The notes under the pieces: generated by a model
Databases searched by the model: none
Told to the model about the DNA's origin: nothing
What the model saw: only the letters and a program-made list of their open reading frames with translations
Made by a program: the position numbers and the translations under genes
Shown: positions 1-8,600 of the stretch, in pieces
How positions within the stretch are numbered: the stretch's first letter is position 1
Layout of the letters: every line of letters begins with the position of its first letter
From: CADEED01 sp035765415
GTDB lineage: Bacteria; Pseudomonadota; Gammaproteobacteria; Steroidobacterales; Steroidobacteraceae
Direction of reading: 5' to 3'
Length of the DNA stretch: 64,000 nt
Assembly: GCA_035765415.1 (NCBI GenBank)
Contig: DASTXR010000057.1
Location: 1-64,000 of the forward strand

Positions 1-101
1 GTTGAGCGAGCCCGGCCGCGCTGCTGATCTGGCTGTTCAACTACGACTTTTGGTGCCCGGCACCACCCGTCCCGGCACCACCCGTCCGGCACCACCTGTC
101 C
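1..101. repeat. Gene-end inverted repeat, family A (left end cut by window)
   Basis: Positions 36-100 carry the arm CAACTACGACTTTTGGTGCC followed by three GGCACCACC-type units, matching the right arm of the copy at 21474-21534. The first six bases (GTTGAG) look like the end of the opposite arm, so the rest of a long hairpin probably lies just outside the window. The arm ends one base before the yggX stop codon (102-104), so it is placed as a 3'-end or terminator-like element. The core GGTGCCCGGCACC is itself palindromic. Confidence 0.7.
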
Positions 102-371
102 TCACTCGGGCTTCACGTATTCCTTCGGCGCCTCCGAGCCCTCGCCGAAGAAGAACTTCTCCATCTCGAACTCGAGGCGTTTGCGGTGCGCGGGCTCGAT
201 CGGCGTCAGCCGGTATTCGTTGATGAGCATGACCTGGTGCTTCACCCACTGCTGCCACGCCTCTTTCGAAACGTTTTCGAAGATCCGTTTGCCGAGCTCG
301 CCCGGATAGGTCGGCCGGTCGAGTCCGGGCGCCTCTTTCTTCAACAGGACACAGTTCACCATCCGGGTCAT
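102..371 (-). CDS. yggX: YggX-type probable Fe(2+)-trafficking protein
   Basis: An 89-residue protein beginning MTRMVNCVLLKKEAPGLD, with the family pattern of an early Cys and the segment PGELGKRIFENVSKEAW, so full length for YggX. The family is cytosolic and linked to iron handling and protection of Fe-S clusters from oxidation. The start overlaps the mutY stop as ATGA, so translation is probably coupled; an internal ATG at 362 would give the more usual MVNC start. Pairing with mutY, which encodes an Fe-S glycosylase, is a conserved gammaproteobacterial arrangement. Family A repeat DNA begins directly after the stop. Confidence 0.95.
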   Translation of the reverse strand: MTRMVNCVLLKKEAPGLDRPTYPGELGKRIFENVSKEAWQQWVKHQVMLINEYRLTPIEPAHRKRLEFEMEKFFFGEGSEAPKEYVKPE

Positions 372-1441
372 GATTCGTTTCTCTCTAACAAGGTTTCCAG
401 CAGGGTCTTGATGGGCGCGGGCAATCCGACTCGCGCGGGGCGCGTGAGGTCATACCACAGCGCGGCACCGTCGCGCACGCGCGCCTCGCCGCGGCATTTC
501 GCGACCACCGGGGTTATCACCAGGTCGAAGTGCGTGAAGCTGTGCGCGATGTCGGGCAGCGGCGCGCGCGCCAGCCGCGCGCTGGCGAGCGTGGTCGACG
601 CGTATTGCTCCGCGGCATCGCGATGCTCGAACTCCGGCAGGCACCACAGCCCGCCCCAGATACCGCTTGGCGGCCGCTGCACCAGCAACACTTCAGTGGC
701 GCGGCGCGCCACGAGCATGACCGCATGTTTGCGCCTGCGTGCGGCGCGCTTGCGCTTCGCGACCGGCAACGTGTCCTGCCGCCCCTCGATGCGCGCGCGG
801 CAGTCCCGCGAGACCGGGCAATCCTCGCAACGCGGCCGGGCGCGCGTGCAGAGGGTGGCCCCCAGATCCATGATGGCCTGGGTGTAGACGCCCACATCCT
901 TCGCCGGCGTGTTGTCATCGGCCAGGCGCCAGAGTCTTTCTAGCGTGGCGCTTTCGTCGGGCGCGCCGTCGACGGCGTAGAAGCGCGACAGCACCCGCTT
1001 CACATTGCCATCGAGAATGGGATGCCTGCTGCCCGTGGCGATGGCGAGAATGGCGCCCGCCGTCGAACGGCCGATTCCCGGCAGCGCCATGACGGCGTCT
1101 ATCTTCTCGGGGAACTGGCCGCCGTGCTCGTCGCGAATGATCTGCGCCGCGCGATGCAGGTTGCGCGCCCGCGCGTAATACCCCAGCCCGGTCCACAGGT
1201 GCAGCACCTCATCCGCGGGCGCGTCGGCCAATGACCGCACGTCGGGAAAACGCTGCATGAAACGCAGGAAGTAGGGAACGACCGTGGAGACCTGTGTCTG
1301 CTGCAGCATGATCTCGGACACCCACACTCGATAGGCACTGCCTTCGTCCTGCAGGTGCTTCTGCCAGGGCAGATCGTGACGTCCGGCTTTCGCATGCCAG
1401 GCCAGCAAACGCGGCGCTATGCGTCCGGCGCGCGCGCTCAT
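368..1441 (-). CDS. mutY: A/G-specific adenine glycosylase MutY
   Basis: A 357-residue base-excision repair enzyme that removes A opposite 8-oxoG. Visible features are the helix-hairpin-helix ALPGIGRSTAGAILA, the downstream catalytic Asp region PILDGNVKRVLSR, and the 4Fe-4S loop C-x6-C-x2-C-x5-C around CTRARPRCEDCPVSRDC. A NUDIX-like C-terminal domain starting near residue 235 reads the 8-oxoG. Start and stop overlap the AsmA-like gene upstream and yggX downstream, each as ATGA, giving a tight AsmA-mutY-yggX unit. The Leu-Leu pair near the C-terminus is written TTG TTA G, an instance of the recurrent motif reported in the findings. Confidence 0.97.
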   Translation of the reverse strand: MSARAGRIAPRLLAWHAKAGRHDLPWQKHLQDEGSAYRVWVSEIMLQQTQVSTVVPYFLRFMQRFPDVRSLADAPADEVLHLWTGLGYYARARNLHRAAQIIRDEHGGQFPEKIDAVMALPGIGRSTAGAILAIATGSRHPILDGNVKRVLSRFYAVDGAPDESATLERLWRLADDNTPAKDVGVYTQAIMDLGATLCTRARPRCEDCPVSRDCRARIEGRQDTLPVAKRKRAARRRKHAVMLVARRATEVLLVQRPPSGIWGGLWCLPEFEHRDAAEQYASTTLASARLARAPLPDIAHSFTHFDLVITPVVAKCRGEARVRDGAALWYDLTRPARVGLPAPIKTLLETLLERNES

Positions 1442-2640
1442 TTTCTTTCGACGCTGCGCAAGCCCTGCTCGTCGAGCAGCAGGCGCAGCGTGACCTGTTT
1501 CATGTCGATGTCGTCGAGCGTCGCGTGTTCGAGGCTAACTTCGCCGCGAAAGCGTAATGCCTTCAGCGCAGCCGTGGGCAGGATGAAAGGCTCGCTTGCC
1601 GGATCGGCAGGGGGAATGTACCGGGCGATGTCGATGGAGCTGCCGGCCAGCCGGAATTCTCCGAGCGCGTCGGCTCCGGCCGTGCGACTGAACGATCCGG
1701 TGAAATGTGTATCGTCGAGGTCGAGTGAGAACGGATGGACGCGGATCGCGCCGTCATCGAAAGCCCAGTTGCCGCCGAACTGCACTTTGCCGAGCGCCTG
1801 TGCATCGGTGGTCTTCGGCGGCTCGATGCCCACCGACGCGAGCAAGGCGCGCGGGTCGAACTGGTTGGTCTCGAGCGTGCCGGTGAGCGCCGGCTTTTCG
1901 CCGAGCTTGCCGCCAATCCTGCCTTCGACCTCGAAGCCCCCGAACACGATGGAAAACTCCTGCACGTCCACCGAGGAATAATCCGCCGGCAACTTCACCT
2001 CGGGCACTTCGAACCTGAATGGCACGCCTTCTGCGGCGAACCCGTCCATGTGCAGCACGCCGGAGATCTCCGTATCGGTGAACGGCTCGCCCGGCGCGAT
2101 TTCGTCGGTAGTTAGATTGAAGGCGCCGATTTCGACGCGGCGGGGGACACCTTCGTCGATGAACGTCAGATGACTGTTCTCGATCGCCAGGCCGTCCACG
2201 TTGAGCTGCGTGGTTCTGGCGGCGGGATCGGCGGGCTCGTCACCCCCCAGCCCGAGCCAGTTCGCGCTGCCGTCCGCGTGCCTGACCAGCCGCAGGTTGG
2301 CGCCGCTCAGGAAGACGCGATCGGCAATGACGTCTCCGCGCAGCAGCGGGAAGAGTTTCACGCCGAGACGCGCGCTTTTCCATGAGACCAGTGGCTCCGG
2401 TCCGAAGCCCGGGGGATTCCCGAACCGGCCCTCGCCCGTAGTCAGGCTGAGCCACGGAAAAAAGCCGAGGTCGATGTCGCCCACCAGCGTGAATTCGCGG
2501 CCCGTGCGGTCGCGCACCGCCGTCTCGATTTGCGATTTGAAGCTGTTTGGGTCGACCAGCCAGACGATCACCAGCACGCCGAGCACGACGAGGGCGACCA
2601 GCGCACCGAGACCCAGCGAAACCCATTTTATGAAACGCAC
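1438..2640 (-). CDS. AsmA family protein, short form
   Basis: A 400-residue protein with one N-terminal membrane anchor (about residues 6-29) followed by the AsmA-type segment in which an Asp-Pro and a GREFTLVGDI motif precede FFPWLSL. AsmA-like proteins are inner-membrane-anchored, periplasm-facing proteins of the bridge-like lipid transfer group that affect envelope lipid homeostasis. It is clearly shorter than the roughly 600-residue E. coli AsmA and ends without the usual C-terminal AsmA_2 region. There is no sign of a frameshift, so this is a short variant rather than an obvious pseudogene. The stop overlaps the mutY start. Confidence 0.85.
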   Translation of the reverse strand: MRFIKWVSLGLGALVALVVLGVLVIVWLVDPNSFKSQIETAVRDRTGREFTLVGDIDLGFFPWLSLTTGEGRFGNPPGFGPEPLVSWKSARLGVKLFPLLRGDVIADRVFLSGANLRLVRHADGSANWLGLGGDEPADPAARTTQLNVDGLAIENSHLTFIDEGVPRRVEIGAFNLTTDEIAPGEPFTDTEISGVLHMDGFAAEGVPFRFEVPEVKLPADYSSVDVQEFSIVFGGFEVEGRIGGKLGEKPALTGTLETNQFDPRALLASVGIEPPKTTDAQALGKVQFGGNWAFDDGAIRVHPFSLDLDDTHFTGSFSRTAGADALGEFRLAGSSIDIARYIPPADPASEPFILPTAALKALRFRGEVSLEHATLDDIDMKQVTLRLLLDEQGLRSVERK

Positions 2641-2685
2641 GCGGCCGACATTGTAGCGAGGTCGGCCACGAGGGTTTCGCTCGCG

Positions 2686-3588
2686 TTACTTGTCGCAGAT
2701 CTCGATGTCGCCGGACAGCGTCTTCGCCCGGACGCGCGCACCCGCCTCGACCGTGCGGATATTCAGCCGCGTGCCGGGACCGTACTTGCTGACCCGCTCC
2801 ACGCTGGTGGCCAGGCAGCCACCGATGTCGCCGCTGAAGGACTCGATCTCCGTCGACAGGCCGTCCGCCGCCGAGAGACGCAGCGTGATGTCGCCGCTGA
2901 CACCTTCGACGTCGACGCGTCCAGTCCGCGTGAGCGATCCACGCACTTCGAGATCGCCGGACGTGGTGCGCCCGCGCACATCACTGGTGTCACCCATCTG
3001 TACGCGCGCGTCGCCGCTGACGGTGACCATGTCGAGCGAACCGGCGATGTTGGTCAGGTCGAGACTGCCGCTCACCGAGGCCACACGCAGGCGCACGGGC
3101 TTGCCGTTACCGCGAACCGTCACGTCGCCGCTGACCGAACGCACTTCGGATTCGTCGCCGGCGATGTCGGCGGTGAGCTCACCGCTCACGGTCTTGAGAC
3201 GTTGTGCGCCCAGCACGCCACGCGACGACACATCGGCGCTCACGGCCGATACCTCGACGCGGCTGTTCCTGGGCACCGACACTTCTATTTCAGCGTCGCC
3301 GTCGTGCGAGTTGCCGCGTGGCAGCACCACTTTCACCACGGTGCGACCGCCGCTCGTTTCAACGTCGACGCGTTCGACATCGTCGCCGAGGTGGCCCGTG
3401 ACCTGCACTTCATTGCGGTCCCAGCCGCGTACGTCGACGGTGCCCGACACATTGGAGATCACGACTTCGCCGTTGGCGTCGGCCGCGACCTTGCGTTCGA
3501 TGGAACCGCCGCGGGCCACCGCCGCCATCGGCAGCGCGCAGGCGATCAGCAGCAACGCAGCGTGATTCAGATGCTTGAACTCACTCAT
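2686..3588 (-). CDS. DUF4097 family beta-helical envelope protein
   Basis: A 300-residue predicted exported protein: an N-terminal hydrophobic stretch (about residues 8-24) precedes a long run of short beta repeats of the form V-x-V-x-S-V-S-G-D-V, the DUF4097 (adhesin-like) signature. Function is not established for the family, which is often found beside ECF sigma or PspC-like regulators. It begins three bases after the anti-sigma-like stop, so it is very likely co-transcribed with the sigma/anti-sigma pair and may be an output or sensory partner. Confidence 0.8.
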   Translation of the reverse strand: MSEFKHLNHAALLLIACALPMAAVARGGSIERKVAADANGEVVISNVSGTVDVRGWDRNEVQVTGHLGDDVERVDVETSGGRTVVKVVLPRGNSHDGDAEIEVSVPRNSRVEVSAVSADVSSRGVLGAQRLKTVSGELTADIAGDESEVRSVSGDVTVRGNGKPVRLRVASVSGSLDLTNIAGSLDMVTVSGDARVQMGDTSDVRGRTTSGDLEVRGSLTRTGRVDVEGVSGDITLRLSAADGLSTEIESFSGDIGGCLATSVERVSKYGPGTRLNIRTVEAGARVRAKTLSGDIEICDK

Positions 3589-3591
3589 TTC

Positions 3592-4146
3592 TCAAGTCTC
3601 CTGGCTGCCGGCGTCGCGCACCGCGGTCAGCGCGCGCATTTCTTCCTGGCAGGAATTCACTAACAACTCTTGCAACAGCGCATTCGCCGGATCACGTCCG
3701 AGCGCCGCTTCGATTTCGCCGATCGAACGGCGCAGGGTTTTGAGGCTCGCCCCCACCTTCTCGCGTTCCGCCGCCGGCATGGCGGCCAGCTGCACTTCGA
3801 CTTCAGCCAGCAGCGCGTCCCGCTGCTTGCGGTAATTCGCATCGCGAAGCGCGGCGGGCAGCATGTCAGGCGAACCCTGCGTGGTGGACGTGCCCGCGGT
3901 CATTCCCGTGGTGGCCGGGGCCATGAATCGGCCGATGAACACACCGAAGGTCACCAGCGCCACGGCGGCGGCCATGCCGACCGCGGGCAGCCAGCGCGTG
4001 CGGCGTGGGACGCTCTGCGAGGGCGCGCCGGCGCGATCGGCCTCGATGGCCGCGGCAATGGCCGGCCACAAGTCACGCGGCGGCGGCAGGCTTTGCGCCA
4101 GCTCGTCGAGTCGATTCACGCGTCGCCCATTGGATTTGCCAGTCAT
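3592..4146 (-). CDS. Putative membrane-anchored anti-sigma factor
   Basis: A 184-residue protein starting MTGKSNGRRVNRLDELAQSL. It has a short cytoplasmic part, one transmembrane helix at about residues 50-72 (WLPAVGMAAAVALVTFGVF) and a helical, charged extracytoplasmic part rich in Glu/Arg. The start overlaps the ECF sigma stop as ATGA, the usual layout of a sigma/anti-sigma pair. No zinc-binding His/Cys anti-sigma motif is seen, so the role rests on position, topology and size. An in-frame extension upstream reads through the sigma gene and is not credible as coding. Confidence 0.72.
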   Translation of the reverse strand: MTGKSNGRRVNRLDELAQSLPPPRDLWPAIAAAIEADRAGAPSQSVPRRTRWLPAVGMAAAVALVTFGVFIGRFMAPATTGMTAGTSTTQGSPDMLPAALRDANYRKQRDALLAEVEVQLAAMPAAEREKVGASLKTLRRSIGEIEAALGRDPANALLQELLVNSCQEEMRALTAVRDAGSQET

Positions 4147-4706
4147 CGCACACCTCGTTCCAGTCGCTCCCGCAGCAGGCCGCGCGCCCGATGCAGCTGC
4201 GCCTTGCAGGTCCCCACGGCGATGCCGAGCATCGACGCGGCTTCCGAATGTTCGTAGCCGTATACCCCACACAACACCAGCGCGTCGCGGGCGCCCTGCG
4301 GCAGCGATTGGATCGCCGCCTCGAGCTCTTCCTCTTCCACCGGCGAATCGAACGTGAGCACCGGCTCCTGGTAGTCCGTCGGATCCTCGACCGCGATCTC
4401 CGCGTTCGAGGGACCGCGCCGCTTCTCGAGCACGGTATTCACCGCGATACGGTGCAACCACGTGGAGAAGCTGCTCCGCGCCTCGAATCTCGGCAGCGCC
4501 TTCCAGGCCTTGATGAAGGCGTCCTGGGCGCAGTCCGCCGCGAGATCCGGGTTGCGCGTCATGCGCAGGCAAAGCCCGTGAACGCGACCCACGTGATCGC
4601 GGTAGAGACGTTCGAAGGCTCGTGAATCGCCCTTCCGTGCCCGCTCGATGAGCGCCACGTCGAAATCGACGACCGTTTCGGCCCTGCCTTCGTTAGCGAT
4701 CGTCAT
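4143..4706 (-). CDS. ECF-type RNA polymerase sigma factor
   Basis: A 187-residue sigma-70-family protein of ECF type. Region 2 is visible around FERLYRDHVGRVHGLCLRMT and AQDAFIKAWKALPRF. Region 4 is visible around LPQGARDALVLCGVYGYEHS and the helix-turn-helix IAVGTCKAQLHRARGLLRE. The start chosen is the ATG at 4704-4706 (MTIANEGRAE); a longer open frame upstream runs back toward repeat DNA and is probably not translated. It is followed directly by the anti-sigma-like and DUF4097 genes, so the unit probably autoregulates in response to an envelope signal. Confidence 0.92.
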   Translation of the reverse strand: MTIANEGRAETVVDFDVALIERARKGDSRAFERLYRDHVGRVHGLCLRMTRNPDLAADCAQDAFIKAWKALPRFEARSSFSTWLHRIAVNTVLEKRRGPSNAEIAVEDPTDYQEPVLTFDSPVEEEELEAAIQSLPQGARDALVLCGVYGYEHSEAASMLGIAVGTCKAQLHRARGLLRERLERGVR

Positions 4707-4791
4707 CCGGGCTATTGCACCATCCGCCAAACGTCTCTCCCTCGTACATACATTAGAGGGGGTCCAGGCGTCATGGGTTTGAAATGGAAAT

Positions 4792-4889
4792 GGGGGGCAG
4801 CCCCCGTTTCCTGGCAAAAGGGGTCAGCCCTCGGCCTGGTTGATTGGGGAGGACTGACCCCTTTTGCTGGGAAACGGGGGCTGCCCCCC
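4792..4889. repeat. Gene-end inverted repeat, family B
   Basis: Two 41-base arms (4792-4832 and 4849-4889) are complementary with three mismatches around a 16-base loop. The arms contain GGGGGGCAGCCCCCGTTTCC and AGGGGTCAG. The right arm ends at the base before the stop codon of the response-regulator gene (4890-4892), so it acts as a 3'-end hairpin for that gene. The same sequence recurs at 37442-37522. Confidence 0.9.
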
Positions 4890-5561
4890 TCAGCTGCGTT
4901 GAGTCCCGCCCGAGAACCACTTCATTGCGTATTGCAGGAGCTGGCTGTTGGTGGCCAGGCCGAGTTTATGTTTGATGGTCTGGCGGTGGGACTCGATGGT
5001 CTTGACCGACAGGGTGAACTCCTGCGCGATCTCCCGCGAGCTCATGCCGCGGCCGATCATGTTGAGGATCTGCACTTCGCGGTTCGACAGGCGCGCGACA
5101 GGATCGTTGGTCTCCGAACGGCTTTCGCCGGCGCGCTGATCGAGCGAGCGCTGCACGGTTTCGCTGACATAGGTGCGGCCATCGAGCACGCGCCGCACGG
5201 CGATGAGCAGCTGATCGGAAGCGGCCTGCTTCATGATGTAACCCATGGCGCCGGCGGCCAACAGGCGTTCTGCATAAATGGTTTCGTCATGCATCGAGAG
5301 CACGAGCATGCGCAGCTCGGGCATCTCGGCGTGCATTTGCCTAACAAGTTCGATGCCGTCGCCACGTTCGAGCGACAGGTCGACGACGACGATGTCCGGC
5401 TTGCGGGCGCGAATGGCTTCGCGCGCGGCGGGTTCGCTGTCGGCCTCGCCGCACACCGTGAGATCAGGTTCCGCCTCGAACATGCGCCGAAGCCCCTGCC
5501 GCACGATCGGATGGTCGTCGACGATGAGAATCTGGCGCTTCGCGGCCATCGCTGCGGTCAT
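4890..5561 (-). CDS. NarL/FixJ-type response regulator
   Basis: A 223-residue two-component regulator. The N-terminal receiver has the acidic pocket in ILIVDDHPIVRQG, the phosphoacceptor Asp in PDIVVVDLSLERGDG, and a conserved Lys in YIMKQAAS. The C-terminal LuxR-type helix-turn-helix is at LSNREVQILNMIGRGMSSRE. The start at 5561 follows a good ribosome site (AGGGGAGC). The downstream partner is almost certainly the histidine kinase encoded just upstream on the same strand, with a 114-base gap. The signal and target genes cannot be told from the sequence. Confidence 0.93.
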   Translation of the reverse strand: MTAAMAAKRQILIVDDHPIVRQGLRRMFEAEPDLTVCGEADSEPAAREAIRARKPDIVVVDLSLERGDGIELVRQMHAEMPELRMLVLSMHDETIYAERLLAAGAMGYIMKQAASDQLLIAVRRVLDGRTYVSETVQRSLDQRAGESRSETNDPVARLSNREVQILNMIGRGMSSREIAQEFTLSVKTIESHRQTIKHKLGLATNSQLLQYAMKWFSGGTQRS

Positions 5562-5657
5562 GATCGCTCCCCTACGGCCAATTATTAGGTATGGATCGTG
5601 ACGCGGATACTGCGGAGCGTCAATGCTTCCACATAGGTATACGCCACTATAGTTAGA

Positions 5658-5672
5658 CCCAATTTAATTGGG
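5658..5672 (-). terminator. Perfect AT-rich inverted repeat after the kinase gene
   Basis: CCCAATTTAATTGGG is a perfect palindrome centred on one T and lies three bases past the kinase stop. There is no T-run after it, so termination is weakly supported; it could instead be an operator for the response-regulator gene that begins about 100 bases further on. Confidence 0.35.
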
Positions 5673-5675
5673 CAT

Positions 5676-8600
5676 TCAGTCCTTGAGCGGGAATCCGCCA
5701 CGCGGAATCTTGTCGGCGCCGAGAGGCACGCGATGCGGGCACGTGCAGCGCACGATCACGCCGCCGTCCGTGTTGTTCTCGATGGTAACGTCACCACCCA
5801 GCATCTGCGCGCGGTAACGCATGAGCTTCATGCCCATGCCGTTCTTGCTCGCGTTTCGTTCATCGAAACCCCTACCGTTGTCCTGCACGCTGAGGGTCAA
5901 GGTACCTTCTGCCGTGGCGAGATCGATCGTGACTTGCGTGACGCGCCCGTGACGGATGGCGTTGGTGAACGCCTCCTGGGCGATGCGATAAAGGTGCGTC
6001 GCAGCACCATCATCGAGCGTCAGCGGCTCCTTCAGTGACGTATTGAAATGCGCCCGCACGCCGTAGCGCTCCCTGCCCCGCACGGCCATCGACTGCAGGC
6101 CGGCGATGAGTCCGCCGCGATCGGCGCCCACCGGCGCGAGTCCGCGCGCCATCGCGCGCGTACTTTCGATAGCGCCGTTCACCAGGCTGATGATGTCTTC
6201 GACGTCGCTGCGCGCGGTGGAGTTTTCCTTGCGGAGCTGAGCGACGACACTGCGCAGCATCAATGCAACACCGGTCAAATCCTGTCCCAGGCCGTCATGC
6301 AGATCCGATCCGATGCGCAGCTGTTCGCGTCCGGCGATCTCGAGGATCTCGCGCTCGAGCACCCGCCGCTCGGTGACGTCGGTGATGACCGCGAGCCGAT
6401 GCGTCGCGCCATCGACGTGCGTGAGCGTGGCGACGCAGGCCGCATCGAACGTGGATCCATCGCGGCGCCGGCACTTGAACTCCACCGGCGCCTGGCCCGG
6501 CAGATCGTTCATGGTGCCGAGCAACTGGTGGTCGAGCCGTTCGCGGAGCATGCCCGGCGGCTGCGCGATCAGGTCGTTGATCGACGTGTCGACGGCCGCG
6601 CCCGCGGTGAAACCGAACATGCGTTCGAACGCGGGATTCGCCATGCGAATCATGTTGTTGACATCGATCACCACCACGCCTTCGTGCAGCAGCTCGAACA
6701 TGCGCGCCTGGGTCTCGCGCAGATGCATGGCCGCCTCGCGGTCGGTGATCTCGGTGATGTTGATCACCGCGCCTGTGATGCCGCTGGATGAACGCACGGC
6801 GCGCACGCGCGAATCGAATATGCGGCCGTCCTTGCCGTTGCTCGCCAGGTGCAGGTCCACCGGCTCGCCGGTCTCCAGCACCTGCGTGAGCGCCGCCATG
6901 ACGTTCGGGCGGTCCTCGGGCTCGGCAATTTCGTCGACGCGCCGGCCGATGATGCTGTCGCGCGAATGCGACCGGATGTCGCGATTGATGAACTGCACGC
7001 AGCGCTGCGTATCGACGAGGATCAGCCAGTCGCCGGTGCCCGCCGCGACGATCTGCAGCAATTCCTGCGAAGCACGCAGCGCCTCCTGGGCGCGGGCCTG
7101 CTCGCTGATGTCGATGGCCACGCCGACGATGCGCACCACCCTGCCGGCGGCGTCGCGCACCACGCAGGGCGAGTCCAGCAGAGTGATGTAGTGACCGTCG
7201 CGATGGCGGATGCGGTACTGGAGCGCGACCATGGATTCGCTGCCGCGGTCGAACCATTGCCGGAGCAGCGGCTGATCGTCCGGATGCACCAGCGCGGCCC
7301 AGTCGCCGGGACGCGGCAGCTCGGCATTGGAAAACCCGAGTACGCGCTCGGCTCCCTCGCCCGAAGACAGGCCGGTCTCCGCGTCGATCTCGTAGATGAC
7401 ACAGCGCAGTTCCCGCGCAACGGCCCTGAACCGCTGATCGGCCGCCGACAGCCCGGTCTCGCGGATCTTGCGCGCGGTGATGTCGACCACCAGGCCCATG
7501 ACCCGGCGCGTCGACCCGTCGGGCGCCCGGTCGACGACGTGGGCGCGGTCGAGCGCCCAGTGCCAGCTGCCGTCGGTGTGGCGGAACCGATACTCGGTCT
7601 CCAGCACCTGGGCCGCGGAATCGACATGGAGCAGGCGCTCGCGGAATCTTTCGATCTCCTGGTCCGGGTCGGTGCCGAGCACCTGCCGCCAGGTGTGGAT
7701 GTTGGCGCGCGCGAACGCCGGGTCCACGCCGAACACCCGGTAGTAGCCGTCGGTGTCGTTGGTCACGCCGTGTTCGACGTCCCAGTCCCAGACGCCCGCG
7801 GTAGTTAGCTGCAGCGCCGCCTCGACGCGCTCGTTGCGCGCATTCGCGCGGCGCTCGGCCACCTTGGTCTCGTCGAGATCCATACACACGCCGAGCATGC
7901 GCACCGCCTTGCCCTGCGCGTCGCGCTCGACCACGCGGCCGCGCTCGAACACCCAGCGCCAGCTGCCGGTGCGGGTCATGATGCGGTATTCGGCGTCGTA
8001 GTATTCCGCCTTGCCGGCGACGTGCTCGTTGAAGCGCCGCATCGCGTCCGGGCCTTCCTCGGGATGCAGGTAGGAATCCCAGCGCCCGACGTGATCCTCG
8101 CCATCGCAAGGATCGATGTCGTGCCGGTCGCACCAGTCGTTGAACCAGCGCGTCTTGTCGGTGATGAAATTGGTTTCCCACAGGCCGATGCCGGCGCCCC
8201 ACGCGGCAGTCTCCAGCATCGATTCGCTGGAACGAAGATGGGCTTCGGCATGTTTGGCGGCGTCGATGTCGAGCGTGACGCCGATGACCAGCACCGGGCG
8301 ACCCTGCAGGTCCCATTCGACGGCGCGGCCGCGATCCTGCATCCACCGGTATTCGCCGCCGGCGGTCTTGAAGCGATATTCGAATTCCACCGAGTCGCGC
8401 TCGCCCTGCGCGTGTTCCTTCAACTGCCGGTCGACGCGCTCGCGGTCATCGGGATGCAGGTTGCTGACCCACGGGTTCGGCATGGCGTCCCAATGCGCGC
8501 GCGAGTAGCCGGTCATCGCCAGCCACAGCGGGCTCGAGGTGCGCGCATTGCTGGGCACGTGCCACTGCCAGAATGCCGCGCGCGCGCCCCACAGCGCCGT

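Noticed and set aside
3592..4572. A 326-residue open frame covering both the anti-sigma-like gene and part of the sigma gene
   Set aside because: Its first 142 codons are out of frame with and antagonistic to the well-supported sigma gene; the internal ATG at 4146 with ATGA overlap is the real start.
5578..5586. CCAATTATT shared before the response regulator and at the kinase start (9050-9058)
   Set aside because: The position relative to the two starts differs and the word is short; a chance match cannot be excluded.
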